Source of the DNA: Marinisporobacter sp.
GTDB lineage: Bacteria; Bacillota; Clostridia; Peptostreptococcales; Thermotaleaceae
Direction: 5' to 3'
Length of the DNA stretch: 64,000 nucleotides
NCBI GenBank assembly: GCA_025210525.1
Contig: JAOARP010000054.1
Location: 1 to 64,000 of the forward strand
Position numbers and translations under genes: made by a program. Below are positions 8,277-17,150 of the stretch, one piece after another; the stretch's first letter is position 1; each line of letters opens with the position of its first letter. The notes under the pieces were generated by a model. That model was not told where the DNA came from, ran no database searches, and worked only from the letters and a program-made list of their open reading frames with translations.

Positions 8277-8678
8277 ATGAGTAAAGTGGTAGAATATTTA
8301 AACAATAACAAAGTAGGTCAATTCGCAACAATTAAAGATGGTCAGGTTGTTATGAGACCATTCCATTTTCTATGTGAAAAGGATGGTAAATTCATATTTG
8401 GTACTGCCAACGACAAAGAAGTCTACAAAGAACTAAAAGAAAATCCGACAGCAGCATTCGCTGTTATGGGTGATAACATGCAGTGGGTAAGACTGAGAGG
8501 CAAAGTACAATTTTCTGACAACCAAGAGCTTAAAAACGAGATGTTTGAAATTGAGCCTCTACTAGCTACAGTTTACCAAACACCTGGCAATCCAAGATTT
8601 GAACTGTTCTGTATTTACGATGGTGTAGCATCACTTCACGGCGGAATGGGGCACGTGGTAGAGGAAATTAAATTCTAA
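8277..8678 (+). CDS. Pyridoxamine 5'-phosphate oxidase-like flavin-binding protein
   Basis: 133 residues from ATG 8277 with RBS AGGAGG. The split-barrel fold is suggested by VGQFATIKDGQVVMRPFHF, FIFGTANDKEVYKEL, NPTAAFAVMG and WVRLRGKVQF. These proteins bind FMN, F420 or heme; the short form here is usually annotated as a PNPOx-family protein of undefined substrate. Third gene of the OYE operon. Confidence 0.85.
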   Translation: MSKVVEYLNNNKVGQFATIKDGQVVMRPFHFLCEKDGKFIFGTANDKEVYKELKENPTAAFAVMGDNMQWVRLRGKVQFSDNQELKNEMFEIEPLLATVYQTPGNPRFELFCIYDGVASLHGGMGHVVEEIKF

Positions 8679-8706
8679 AGAATTGTATGAGTATAAGGAG
8701 GACAAC

Positions 8707-9678
8707 ATGATCAATAAGATACTCACTACACCAGAAAGTGCTTTTGCAAACCTGAAAGACTATCCATTTAAAGCAAACTATATGGATTTAGGTGGCGTAA
8801 AAATGCACTATCTTGATGAAGGTGATAAAAATAATAAAACAATCTTTCTTTTACACGGTCAGCCTACCTGGAGTTATCTATATCGCCACATGATACCAAT
8901 TCTTGTTGAAGAGGGGTATCGTGTTATAGCGCCAGATTTGATTGGCTTTGGAAAATCAGACAAGCCAGTGGATTCCGAAGCGCATACGTATGCAGCACAT
9001 GTAAAGTGGATGTCTACATTCGTTCAAAAACTCGGCGTGAAACATGCTGCTGCTTTCATGCAGGATTGGGGCGGTATGATCGGATTAAGAGTTCTGGCCA
9101 ATAATCCGGATTGGTTGGATCGTCTAGTTGTTGCAAATACAGCTCTTGCAGAAGTGAAAGGGCCACAAAAATGGATTATGCCTAGAATGATGAAACTGCT
9201 TAAGACTATGAGCGGAAAGCCTACAGTGGAGCAGTTTGCTCAGAAAATTAATTATGGAAATTGGGTGGCATATCTTTCACACTCGCCAAAGCTAGAGATT
9301 GGTAAACTTATTCAACTATTAACGACTAAGAACCTTTCAAAGGCAGAGATGGATGCATACGATGCACCATTCCCAAGTGAAGAGTATTATGCGGGCCCTC
9401 GAAAAATGGCAGACATTGTTGCTTCAGACTTGGATGCGGTGTATTCTGATTGGCAAAAGCTTAAGAAGTGGGATAAACCAGTTCTAACACTTTTTAGTGA
9501 TAAAGATCCATTCCTTGCTGATCAAGGATATGACAAGCTATTCCAGACAAACTTTTCTGGCGCTACAGGACAACCACATATTACTGTTACAGATGCAGCA
9601 CACTTTTTACAGGAGGATCAATTCACCGAACTGGCTACTAGAATAATACACTGGCTTGATCAGACAAATTACAAATAG
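8707..9678 (+). CDS. Haloalkane dehalogenase-like alpha/beta hydrolase
   Basis: 323 residues from ATG 8707, chosen for RBS AAGGAGG at 8696-8702. Alpha/beta-hydrolase motifs: HGQPTWSYLYRHMIP (oxyanion and halide Trp region), QDWGG at the nucleophile elbow with Asp instead of Ser, and a late His in DAAHFLQED. Asp at the elbow is the hallmark of haloalkane dehalogenases and related epoxide hydrolases; HGQPTWSYLY is typical of dehalogenases. Last gene of the operon, followed by a strong terminator. Together the four genes look like an electrophile or halogenated-compound detoxification unit. Confidence 0.85.
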   Translation: MINKILTTPESAFANLKDYPFKANYMDLGGVKMHYLDEGDKNNKTIFLLHGQPTWSYLYRHMIPILVEEGYRVIAPDLIGFGKSDKPVDSEAHTYAAHVKWMSTFVQKLGVKHAAAFMQDWGGMIGLRVLANNPDWLDRLVVANTALAEVKGPQKWIMPRMMKLLKTMSGKPTVEQFAQKINYGNWVAYLSHSPKLEIGKLIQLLTTKNLSKAEMDAYDAPFPSEEYYAGPRKMADIVASDLDAVYSDWQKLKKWDKPVLTLFSDKDPFLADQGYDKLFQTNFSGATGQPHITVTDAAHFLQEDQFTELATRIIHWLDQTNYK

Positions 9679-9786
9679 ATTGTTTCAGATTAAATGAAAG
9701 AATAATCAAGTAACATAGAATGAGTAAGGTCATTATGAACTATTAGTATATTAACTAAAACTTCATCTCATATCATGTCAGTTCCC

Positions 9787-9825
9787 AACACGCCCCGAAT
9801 TGTACAAAACAGGGCGTGTTTATTC
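9787..9825 (+). terminator. Terminator of the OYE-dehalogenase operon
   Basis: AACACGCCC (from 9788) pairs with GGGCGTGTT (9812-9820), followed by TATTCAATTTT. Strong G+C-rich stem about 110 bases after the dehalogenase stop. Confidence 0.75.
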
Positions 9826-10368
9826 AATTTTAAGATGTATGTATTTGGAAGAAATAGAAAAAACAGTCATGTATTGGGAACTGTAGGAACGTTAAAGGAA
9901 AATCATTTAACAACAGTTTTGCTGAATCCGAGTTTAGTTGTAAATGATGAGTGCAAAATTGCAATTATGTGTCTTAATAAATGTGATTATCGAAAAATTG
10001 AATGCTTAAAAACATAATTAACTCAAATGACAAATGACTTTTGTCGTTTTTCTTATGCGTTTTTATTTAACACACTAAGGTATGATTCAATAAACTACAT
10101 TATCTTCTAAGGTAATTAATTGATCGTGAGGAGGGATTGAAAGCACCGTACTACTTATCGTTGATGCATTAGTGAGTATAGGTTTTCGGTGTATGGGAGT
10201 TAGCTAGGGGTTATATTAACCCTTCAGGGGAATATAAACCCCAGCGAAATTTGACATAAGAAGGTTTATAGGAAAATATCTCAAAAGTGGAATTTTATCA
10301 GCATTTCCGACTTTACGCTTAGTCATTAAAGAAAGCAAATCTACTTAACAATAGTGTTTTTATAGTGC
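9826..10368. other. Intergenic stretch before repeat copy 5
   Basis: About 540 bases with no gene I can support. At 10207-10242 GGGGTTATATT faces AATATAAACCCC across a short loop, an imperfect hairpin of unknown role. An 80-codon frame at 9775-10017 starts inside the terminator hairpin and is not credible. Confidence 0.5.
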
Positions 10369-10797
10369 AAAAAATCAAATCTATCATTAGTGTACTAGGG
10401 GGTGATTTTTTGCGTTATAGGAGATACGGTCGTAGAAAAACGAAAGGTGGCTTGAAAGCATTTATTAGCATCGTACTTATGTTTTTAGTACTTATATATG
10501 GATTTTTACTAGTTGATCAGAAAATAAAACCTCCATTTATAGCAATAGCAGAGGTGAACCCGTCTGTGAGTTAATGGCAACCTTTAAGGTGCGGGTATGT
10601 TATGGGATTGATTAAAAGTGGAGTGTTTTTTTATGAGGCATAGGTGGACAAGCGTGATAGTTATATGTCTTGAAGAGCCAAAAATACAATTGAGAAATAA
10701 TAAAATTTGGTATAATGGTATAGATGTGTTATCTGTAATATCAACAGCTTATAAAAAAGATAAAATACATATTACACAATAGTAGAATATTATGAAA
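10369..10797 (+). repeat. yunB-derived repeat unit, copy 5 (left end replaced)
   Basis: ORF, tail and long distal segment match copies 2 and 3 (GATAAAATACATATTACACA before 10797). The usual left arm (TTGTAACTAAATCAC) is absent. Unrelated DNA instead supplies AAAAAATCA at 10369-10377, which pairs perfectly with TGATTTTTT at 10403-10411, so the hairpin over the RBS is re-formed with different bases. The distal frame reads EEPKIQLRNNKIWYNGID and on to HITQ-stop. Confidence 0.8.
10410..10574 (+). CDS. Truncated YunB-like small membrane protein, copy 5
   Basis: 54 residues from TTG 10410 with RBS AGGGGGTGA. LRYRRYGRRKTKGG, hydrophobic segment, VDQKIKPPFIAIAEV, NPSVS. An upstream GTG (10365) is in frame, but the conserved TTG with its RBS is the better start. 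Confidence 0.5.
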   Translation: MRYRRYGRRKTKGGLKAFISIVLMFLVLIYGFLLVDQKIKPPFIAIAEVNPSVS

Positions 10798-11011
10798 CCA
10801 ACTCTATACAATAAGATAATTGAAGAAATCAGCACTAATAATAGTGCGGGAGTTTATCTCAAAAAGTAGCAATTTAATGGAATTTAGTGGTATAATTAAT
10901 TTTTAATTGTTGCTGTTTATAGACAGGCTTTCTTTAGGGTAAAATTAGAGTTCATTGTGAATGGTTGTATGTAAAGTATAACTATTTTTCTTAAATTATG
11001 GAGGTAGAATT

Positions 11012-11935
11012 GTGATTAGTTTATTATTAATGAAACAGATTGGCAAGTTTTTTTTTATTATGGCTATGGGATTCGTATTGGTAAAAACGCGTTTAATGAA
11101 AGTAGAGGAGAGCAAAAGCCTTTCAATGGTTGTGATTTATCTAATAATGCCCTGTGTAATTATCAATGCTTTTCAAGTCGAATATACACAAAGCATCCGG
11201 AATGGCTTGGTTCTTGCTTTGGTGGCAGCAGTATTGATTCATGTTGTACTGATAATTTTAGCAAAGGTACTTGAAAGGATATTCCACTTGGATGCAGTTG
11301 AAAAAGCATCCATTATGTATTCAAATTCCGGAAATCTGATTATCCCAATTGTAACTTCTGTCTTGGGAAAGGAATGGGTTATTTATTCCAGTGCTTTCTT
11401 ATCTGTACAGATAATTCTTCTCTGGAGTCATGGAAGGATGGTACTCTGCGAAGAACGAAAAATAGATTTCAAAAAAATTCTTTTAAATATCAATATGATT
11501 ACTATTTTCCTTGGGATTTTATTATTTGTTACAAGAATCCAACTACCGGATATTATCACAGAAACCATGGAATCAGTAAGTGTTATGATTGGTCCTACTA
11601 GCATGGTTGTGACGGGAATGCTGATTGGAAATATGCGTTTCAAACAGGTATTTGCATATAAGAGAATTTACCTAATTACTTTCCTAAAGATGATAGTATG
11701 TCCGATTATAATCCTACTCCTACTTAAATATGGTGGAATGGTGAATATATTACCGGATGGAAAGATGATTTTGCTTATTAGTCTGCTTGCAACAATCACA
11801 CCTTCTGCATCAGCAGTTACACAAATGGCTCAAATCTATGAAAAAAATGCAGAATATGCAAGTGTTATAAATGTAGTTACGACTATTTTTTGTATTATAA
11901 CAATGCCAATTATGGTTTGGCTGTATCAGATATAA
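11012..11935 (+). CDS. AEC-family (auxin efflux carrier/malate permease) transporter
   Basis: 307 residues from GTG 11012 with RBS GGAGG. About ten hydrophobic segments in two inverted halves typical of AEC transporters; the N-terminal half has PCVIINAF and the C-terminal half has ATITPSASAVTQMAQIY, the conserved crossing region. Family members export or import organic anions such as malate; the substrate here is unknown. It is the only gene between repeat copies 5 and 6. Confidence 0.9.
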   Translation: MISLLLMKQIGKFFFIMAMGFVLVKTRLMKVEESKSLSMVVIYLIMPCVIINAFQVEYTQSIRNGLVLALVAAVLIHVVLIILAKVLERIFHLDAVEKASIMYSNSGNLIIPIVTSVLGKEWVIYSSAFLSVQIILLWSHGRMVLCEERKIDFKKILLNINMITIFLGILLFVTRIQLPDIITETMESVSVMIGPTSMVVTGMLIGNMRFKQVFAYKRIYLITFLKMIVCPIIILLLLKYGGMVNILPDGKMILLISLLATITPSASAVTQMAQIYEKNAEYASVINVVTTIFCIITMPIMVWLYQI

Positions 11936-11954
11936 GGTATATTAGTTAAGTCAC

Positions 11955-12290
11955 AATTTTCTTATACTGTGCATTCGATATAAACTAAATTAAAATTGTA
12001 ACTAAATCACCCACCTTTATCATATTTACATAAGAAGGGGGTGATTTTTTACGTTATAGAAGATACCGCCATAGAAAAACGAAGGGTAGCTTAAAAGCAT
12101 TTATTAGCTTATTACTTATATTTTTAGTACTTATTTATGGATTTATGTTGGTTGATCAGAAAATAAAACCTGCATTTATAGCAATAGCGGAGGTGAACCC
12201 GTCTGTGAGTTAATGGCTACTTTTAAGGTGAAGGTGTGTTATGGGATTGAGTGATTTTTTTAATGGGTGATGGGTGGACAAGTACAGAGA
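11955..12290 (+). repeat. yunB-derived repeat unit, copy 6
   Basis: Begins about 20 bases after the AEC stop, with the same left extension as copy 4. Hairpin, 54-codon frame and proximal tail are present. After about 12290 the sequence becomes the promoter region of the next gene and no distal segment remains. Confidence 0.8.
12049..12213 (+). pseudogene. Truncated YunB-like frame, copy 6 (start codon lost)
   Basis: The frame is open for 54 codons and encodes the usual peptide (RYRRYRHRKTKGSLKAFISL, then VDQKIKPAFIAIAEV, NPSVS), but the TTG start has become TTA (12049-12051), so initiation is doubtful. The first internal ATG lies about 32 codons in. It is the only copy with a damaged start. 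Confidence 0.6.
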
Positions 12291-12390
12291 GTATCATTTT
12301 ATAAGATATAAATAAATGTATCGCTGGTGAAATTTGAGGTTAAAATGACGAAAGAATCCTGTATAATATAAGTAAGAAGGGAATGATGGT

Positions 12391-13230
12391 ATGGAAAGGC
12401 TAAAACCATTAAATGATTTCATATTTAAAAAGCTATTTGGTGAAAATGAAGTAAAAGATAATTTAATAGCATTTTTGAATGCAGTTTTAGATAGAAAAGA
12501 CCGAGATAGGTTGGTAACGTTAGAAATTATAGATAATAAAGAGTTAACAAAAGAAATGATAGATGATAAAACTGGTATTCTAGATGTTAGAGCAAAGACA
12601 GCAGAGGGTATGCAGTTGAATATAGAGGTGCAGTTGACAGATCAAAAGAATATGGGTGAAAGGACATTATTTTATTGGGGAAGATTATTCAATGAAGGAA
12701 TAAATAAAGGACAGGACTATAAAGATTTAGCAAAAGTTATAACTATAAATATTTTAGATTTCCAATATACAACGTTGGAGAAATTTCATTCAAAGTTTCA
12801 CCTATGGGAAGATGAAGAAAAAAATTATATGCTAACGGATTTAATTGAGATTCATTTTATAGAAGTTCCTAAATTCAAAATGATGAAAGAGAAAAATTTA
12901 AAACAAGACAAACTACAAAGATGGTTAACATTTTTTAGTAATGACATATGTGAAAAAACTTTAAAGGAGTTGATAGATATGGATAAAGATATCAAAAAAG
13001 CACAAGAAAGACTAGAATATCTAAGTAGTGATCCAAAAACAGTAGAGTTATACAAAGCTAGAGAGAATGCATTACATGAAAGAGCAAATATGATAAGTAG
13101 TGCTAAGGAAGAAGGAAAAGAAGAAGTAGTGAGAAACTTATTAGCTATGGGAATGGATATAGAATTTATTGTTAAAGCAACAGGGGTAAAAAAAGAAAAA
13201 ATTGAAGAAGTAAAAAGAAACTTGAATTGA
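12391..13230 (+). CDS. Rpn-family PD-(D/E)XK nuclease / putative transposase
   Basis: 279 residues from ATG 12391 with RBS AAGAAGGGA. Rpn/PDDEXK_2 features: start KPLNDFIFKKLFGE, ILDVRAKTAEGMQLNIEVQL (catalytic D-ExQ-type strand), ERTLFYWGRLF, and the C-terminal end EGKEEVVRNLLAMGMDIEFIVKATGVKKEKI. Rpn proteins (recombination-promoting nucleases) are DNA endonucleases widespread in Clostridia, often multicopy. It lies alone between repeat copies 6 and 7; whether it helped to spread the repeats is only a possibility. Confidence 0.9.
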   Translation: MERLKPLNDFIFKKLFGENEVKDNLIAFLNAVLDRKDRDRLVTLEIIDNKELTKEMIDDKTGILDVRAKTAEGMQLNIEVQLTDQKNMGERTLFYWGRLFNEGINKGQDYKDLAKVITINILDFQYTTLEKFHSKFHLWEDEEKNYMLTDLIEIHFIEVPKFKMMKEKNLKQDKLQRWLTFFSNDICEKTLKELIDMDKDIKKAQERLEYLSSDPKTVELYKARENALHERANMISSAKEEGKEEVVRNLLAMGMDIEFIVKATGVKKEKIEEVKRNLN

Positions 13231-13269
13231 TAGATAAAGATGTAGTAGCGAGTCTAAATCAGATTTTAA

Positions 13270-13700
13270 AATGCAGAATATATTATTTGTGATGTAATGG
13301 TATAAAATTGTAACTAAATCACTCCCAAGAAACATATTTATATAAGAAGGGAGTGATTTTTTGCGTTATAGGAGATATCGTCGTAGAAAAATGAAGGGTA
13401 GCTTAAAAGCTTTTATTAGTATATTACTTATATTTTTAATACTTATCTATGGATTCTTATTAGTTGATCAGAAAATAAAGCCTGCATTTATAGCAATAGC
13501 AGAGGTGAACCCGTCTGTGAGTTAATGGCAACCTTTAGGGTTAGGGTGTGTTATGGGATGAATTGATTTTTTATGAGAGATAGATGGACAAGCTGAGGCG
13601 AAATGAAGTTATTAATAGAATAAAATTCATATTTGTTGAATAATGTTAGAAAATTGTATAATGTCATATAGCTGGAATATGATGATGATTTAACATCAAA
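13270..13700 (+). repeat. yunB-derived repeat unit, copy 7
   Basis: Its left flank (GAATATATTATTTG, then TATAAAATTGTAAC) matches the flank of full-length yunB (AAATATATTATTTG, then CATAAAATTGTAAC) better than any other copy, so it may be closest to the parent. The hairpin is a perfect 11-bp stem, AAATCACTCCC with GGGAGTGATTT, including a compensated T-A pair where other copies have C-G or T-G. The distal segment resembles copy 3 (GAAGTTATTAATAGAATA, GTTGAATAAT). Confidence 0.8.
13361..13525 (+). CDS. Truncated YunB-like small membrane protein, copy 7
   Basis: 54 residues from TTG 13361. N-terminus LRYRRYRRRKMKGSLKAF is nearly identical to the full-length protein, followed by VDQKIKPAFIAIAEV and NPSVS. 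Intact frame and RBS (AAGGGAGTGA). Confidence 0.5.
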   Translation: MRYRRYRRRKMKGSLKAFISILLIFLILIYGFLLVDQKIKPAFIAIAEVNPSVS

Positions 13701-14153
13701 ACTGTAAGAAAAATTGACTTACATTGAGAGATGATTAACTATGATTTATATTTAAGTTTAAAGAAAAGAGCCTTACAAATTTTTCACAAGATTTTATGTA
13801 TCATATGGAATATCAGTTACATTTAATTTTATTGTTTTTAATACATCCGACTGAAGTTCATTCACATTATTTGTAATGTGCTTTGAATCCTATGCCACGG
13901 TTGCTGGTTCTACACCTAAAACTAAAAAAAAATAAAAAACACATTCAAAAATCCTACTCTTTTACTTTTTTTGTATAAAAATGAAAAAAATAAAGGGATT
14001 AAGGCCACATTAGTACAATTATAAGGTAATATGTAATATTAGGAATAGAAAATGAATTTTATATTCAGAGCCTATAGTTATGGGTGCATATGAATGACTT
14101 TAGAACCAAGAATACTGAGAAAGGAGATAAAACAAAGTATAAAAAAATGCATT
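13701..14153. other. Non-coding region before the LRR/SLH gene
   Basis: A/T-rich, with no gene I can support. It should contain the promoter of the large surface-protein gene at 14167. Poly-A and poly-T tracts around 13920-13995 are notable only for composition. Confidence 0.4.
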
Positions 14154-14166
14154 AGGAGGAATCAAA

Positions 14167-17022
14167 TTGAGAAGAATATTAGTACTAGTAGTAACATTGC
14201 TAATGATTTCAAGTAATGTTGCCTTTGCTGAACAAGATGGCCCCTTTACTTTTAGCATTAATGGGGATGGGACAGCAACACTTACAGATTATGATCCTAG
14301 TCTTGGGGGTGACAACCCAACCATTCCTGAAAGGGTTTATGGTTCATCTTTGCCAACGACAGGTGCAACTGTTGTAAAAATTGGAAGTGATACTTTTAAA
14401 GAAACAGGCATTCATAGTGCAACGGTCCCAGTAACAGTTAAAGAAATTGAATCAAGAGCATTTTACTGGAATGCCATGGAAAGTATTTATATCCCTGATA
14501 CAGTAACAAATCTTAGGGAAGCTGCATTTGAACAGGCAGGACTTAAATCTGTTCGTATTCCAACAAGTATTAGGGAAATCAAGGATAAAACTTTTATGTC
14601 AAATAGACTTACATCGCTAAACATTCCAGACAATATTGTAACCATCGGGGAACTTTCATTTTGGAGTAATGATATTGAAGAATTAACAATTGGAAAAAAC
14701 GTCAAAACCATCAAATATGGTGCATTTAGATCCAATCCACTGAAAAAAATTCATATATCAGGATCTATAGAGAAAATTGAAGATGATGCTTTTGGTATTT
14801 CAGTTATAGAGAAATCAATCCATACAGTCACTTTCGATGAAGGTATTACAGAAATTACACAATATCTATTTAATAATGCCAAATTGGCTGAACTAAATTT
14901 ACCAAATAGTTTAAAGGTTATTGGGTATAGTTCATTTTCTAAAAATAAAATAGAAAGCCTTCATTTTGGTAATGGCATAGAAACCATTGGACCATATGCT
15001 TTTAAAGACAATCAATTAAAATCCATTGACTTGCCTACCAGTGTTTTAAAAATTGAACGAGGTGCTTTTGCAGGAAATCCACTAACGACGTTCAACTTAC
15101 CCCCTGAAAAATACGGATATAAAACAGTTTGGACAAACTTTAATGAAGGTAAACAAATGTTGCCAGGAGATAGTGTTACAGATTTGAATACCTCTTATGT
15201 AGCCAATAGAGAAAAAATATATTTAAATGGTCCTGTAGAAGTTAAAGGAATCCCCCAAATTGGTCATGAACTTGTGGCGACAGGTGCAAAGACAAATATG
15301 GATACTTTAGTCTATGCGTGGTATAGAGATGATGTTAAGATAGAAGACGCAACAAGTAAAACATATATTTCAACAATTGAAGATTTGGGACATACTATAA
15401 AAGTAAAAATTTCTTGTGATCCATCCGTACCATCCATTGAAGGTCATTTAGATTCAGTAATTCTAAAAAAAGATGCAGTAGTTAAAAAAGGAATAGCGCC
15501 AAAAGTAAGAGTGGTAACAAAGTACTACGTTGAATTAGTACCAATTGCAGACTATGAGTACCTATGTGTACTAAAAGATCAAAGTATAGCATCTGGTAAA
15601 TGGCAAGATAGTCCGAAGTTTGACGGGCTTACAAAGTCCACCCAGTATGATTTTTATCAGCGCATGAAGGAAACATCCACGCATCAAGCATCAGAAGTGA
15701 GTGAGAAATTGCGTGTAAGAACATCTTCTTCATCCCACAGTAAGTCATCAAGCACGAGTTCTTCAAGTAGCTTGCAGCAATCTGAGGAGAAAAAAGTAGA
15801 ACACAAGGTGTCTGTGAAAGCAACAGTTTCTAAAGATGATAAAGGACATTTAGTAGCAGTTGCTAAAGTAGATGAATCAACTGTGAAAAATGAAATGAAA
15901 ACTCTTTCGGAAAAGGAAAATATAATTGTTGAAGTTAAGGAAAAATTCAATGATGTAGAAGTGGGTCTTTCACTTAAATCCCTTAATGTATTACAACAAA
16001 AAGACGCATCTGTTGAAATAAGAAGTGATCGTGGAAATTATATCTTGCCATCAAAAAGTATTAAGAAGGAGCAGTTAGATGAATTATTTGGTGCAATTAT
16101 TGATGCGTCAAAAGTTGATCTAAAAGTAAAAATAAAAGAAACTTCAAAAGCAGTATTGAAAGTAATTGAAAACAAGACAAAAAGTGGTGTGAAGCTACTT
16201 GTAGCACCCGTATCCTTCCAAGTTGAAGCTACTTATAATGGTCAAACAAAAGAAGTAAAAAACATGAATATCTTTGTTACAAGGATGATTCCATTACCAG
16301 AAGACTTGGATGTAAACTTAATCACTACAGGTGTGGTTATAGAAGAAGATGGTACATTAAGACCTGTACCGACGATGATTGTAACGATTAATGGCAAACA
16401 TTACGCAAAAATTAATTCAGTAACCAATTCTCTTTATACGGTTATTGAGCGTAAGGCTACATATGAAAAAATTAAAGGTCATTGGGCAGAAAAAGAAATT
16501 TCCGAAATGATGAACGCGTTTATTATAGATGATGAAACACAAAAAACTTATCATCCAAATAACGTCATTAGAAGAGATGCATTTGCGCAATTATTGGTTA
16601 AAGCGCTGGGATTGAAACCAGAAGTTACAGATGTATTTAGTGATTTAGAAAATAATCCAGCAAAGAACTATATTAATGCGGCTTACCGTTATGGGCTTGT
16701 AAATGGTACAAGTGCAACAACATTCTCACCGAATGAGACTATTACGAGAGAACAAGCGGCGACAATGATTCATAACGTGTTAAAGTTAACAGAACAAGAT
16801 AAAGAAAGTGACCCATTACTTGTAACAAAAAACCAGACATTATCAGTATATGAAGATGCCTATAAAATTTCATCTTATGCAAAGACATCAATAAACTGGG
16901 CAGTGGAAAATAAGATTATAAGTGGAAAGACAAAAATAACCTTAGCACCAAAGGACAATATTACATGTGCCGAGAGTGTTGTGATGATCAATAGATTATT
17001 GAAGGCGTTAGAATTGAAATAG
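14167..17022 (+). CDS. Secreted LRR (BspA-like) surface protein with SLH domains
   Basis: 951 residues from TTG 14167 with RBS AGGAGGA. Signal peptide RRILVLVVTLLMISS to VAFAEQ. Residues about 60-325 are BspA-like leucine-rich repeats (pattern LxSVxIPxSVxxIxxxAFxxNxL). About 355-440 is an Ig-like module (YAWYRDDVKIEDATSKTYI). A Ser-rich linker lies near 515-540. Three SLH domains end the protein (about 775-951: HWAEKEISEMM, YRYGLVNGTSATTFSPNETI, WAVENKIISGKTKITLAPKD). SLH domains bind pyruvylated cell-wall polymers, so this is a cell-surface protein, perhaps an adhesin. Confidence 0.9.
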   Translation: MRRILVLVVTLLMISSNVAFAEQDGPFTFSINGDGTATLTDYDPSLGGDNPTIPERVYGSSLPTTGATVVKIGSDTFKETGIHSATVPVTVKEIESRAFYWNAMESIYIPDTVTNLREAAFEQAGLKSVRIPTSIREIKDKTFMSNRLTSLNIPDNIVTIGELSFWSNDIEELTIGKNVKTIKYGAFRSNPLKKIHISGSIEKIEDDAFGISVIEKSIHTVTFDEGITEITQYLFNNAKLAELNLPNSLKVIGYSSFSKNKIESLHFGNGIETIGPYAFKDNQLKSIDLPTSVLKIERGAFAGNPLTTFNLPPEKYGYKTVWTNFNEGKQMLPGDSVTDLNTSYVANREKIYLNGPVEVKGIPQIGHELVATGAKTNMDTLVYAWYRDDVKIEDATSKTYISTIEDLGHTIKVKISCDPSVPSIEGHLDSVILKKDAVVKKGIAPKVRVVTKYYVELVPIADYEYLCVLKDQSIASGKWQDSPKFDGLTKSTQYDFYQRMKETSTHQASEVSEKLRVRTSSSSHSKSSSTSSSSSLQQSEEKKVEHKVSVKATVSKDDKGHLVAVAKVDESTVKNEMKTLSEKENIIVEVKEKFNDVEVGLSLKSLNVLQQKDASVEIRSDRGNYILPSKSIKKEQLDELFGAIIDASKVDLKVKIKETSKAVLKVIENKTKSGVKLLVAPVSFQVEATYNGQTKEVKNMNIFVTRMIPLPEDLDVNLITTGVVIEEDGTLRPVPTMIVTINGKHYAKINSVTNSLYTVIERKATYEKIKGHWAEKEISEMMNAFIIDDETQKTYHPNNVIRRDAFAQLLVKALGLKPEVTDVFSDLENNPAKNYINAAYRYGLVNGTSATTFSPNETITREQAATMIHNVLKLTEQDKESDPLLVTKNQTLSVYEDAYKISSYAKTSINWAVENKIISGKTKITLAPKDNITCAESVVMINRLLKALELK

Positions 17023-17150
17023 TAGTTCTGGCTGTGTGTTGGAAATGGTTGAACTTAATTGTGTCGCTTTGAGTAAAATCCATAAGATAATTGAAAATAA
17101 AAGGATAGAATGTAATTTTAAAAAGCATATTTCTATTTCGATTGATTTGA

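Noticed and set aside
9775..10017. 80-codon open frame after the dehalogenase
   Set aside because: It begins in and reads through a strong terminator hairpin, has no RBS and no recognisable protein character.
285..13525. The truncated yunB copies as attL remnants of the large serine recombinases in the window
   Set aside because: All copies include the same upstream region and the same tail but no matching yunB 3' halves occur, and the intact gene is uninterrupted. Nothing links them to a 2-bp core site.
205..13700. The yunB-derived repeats as a CRISPR or integron attC array
   Set aside because: Units are up to 470 bp, carry an ORF, and are separated by whole genes, unlike CRISPR. No tyrosine integron integrase or attC-type imperfect palindromes are visible.
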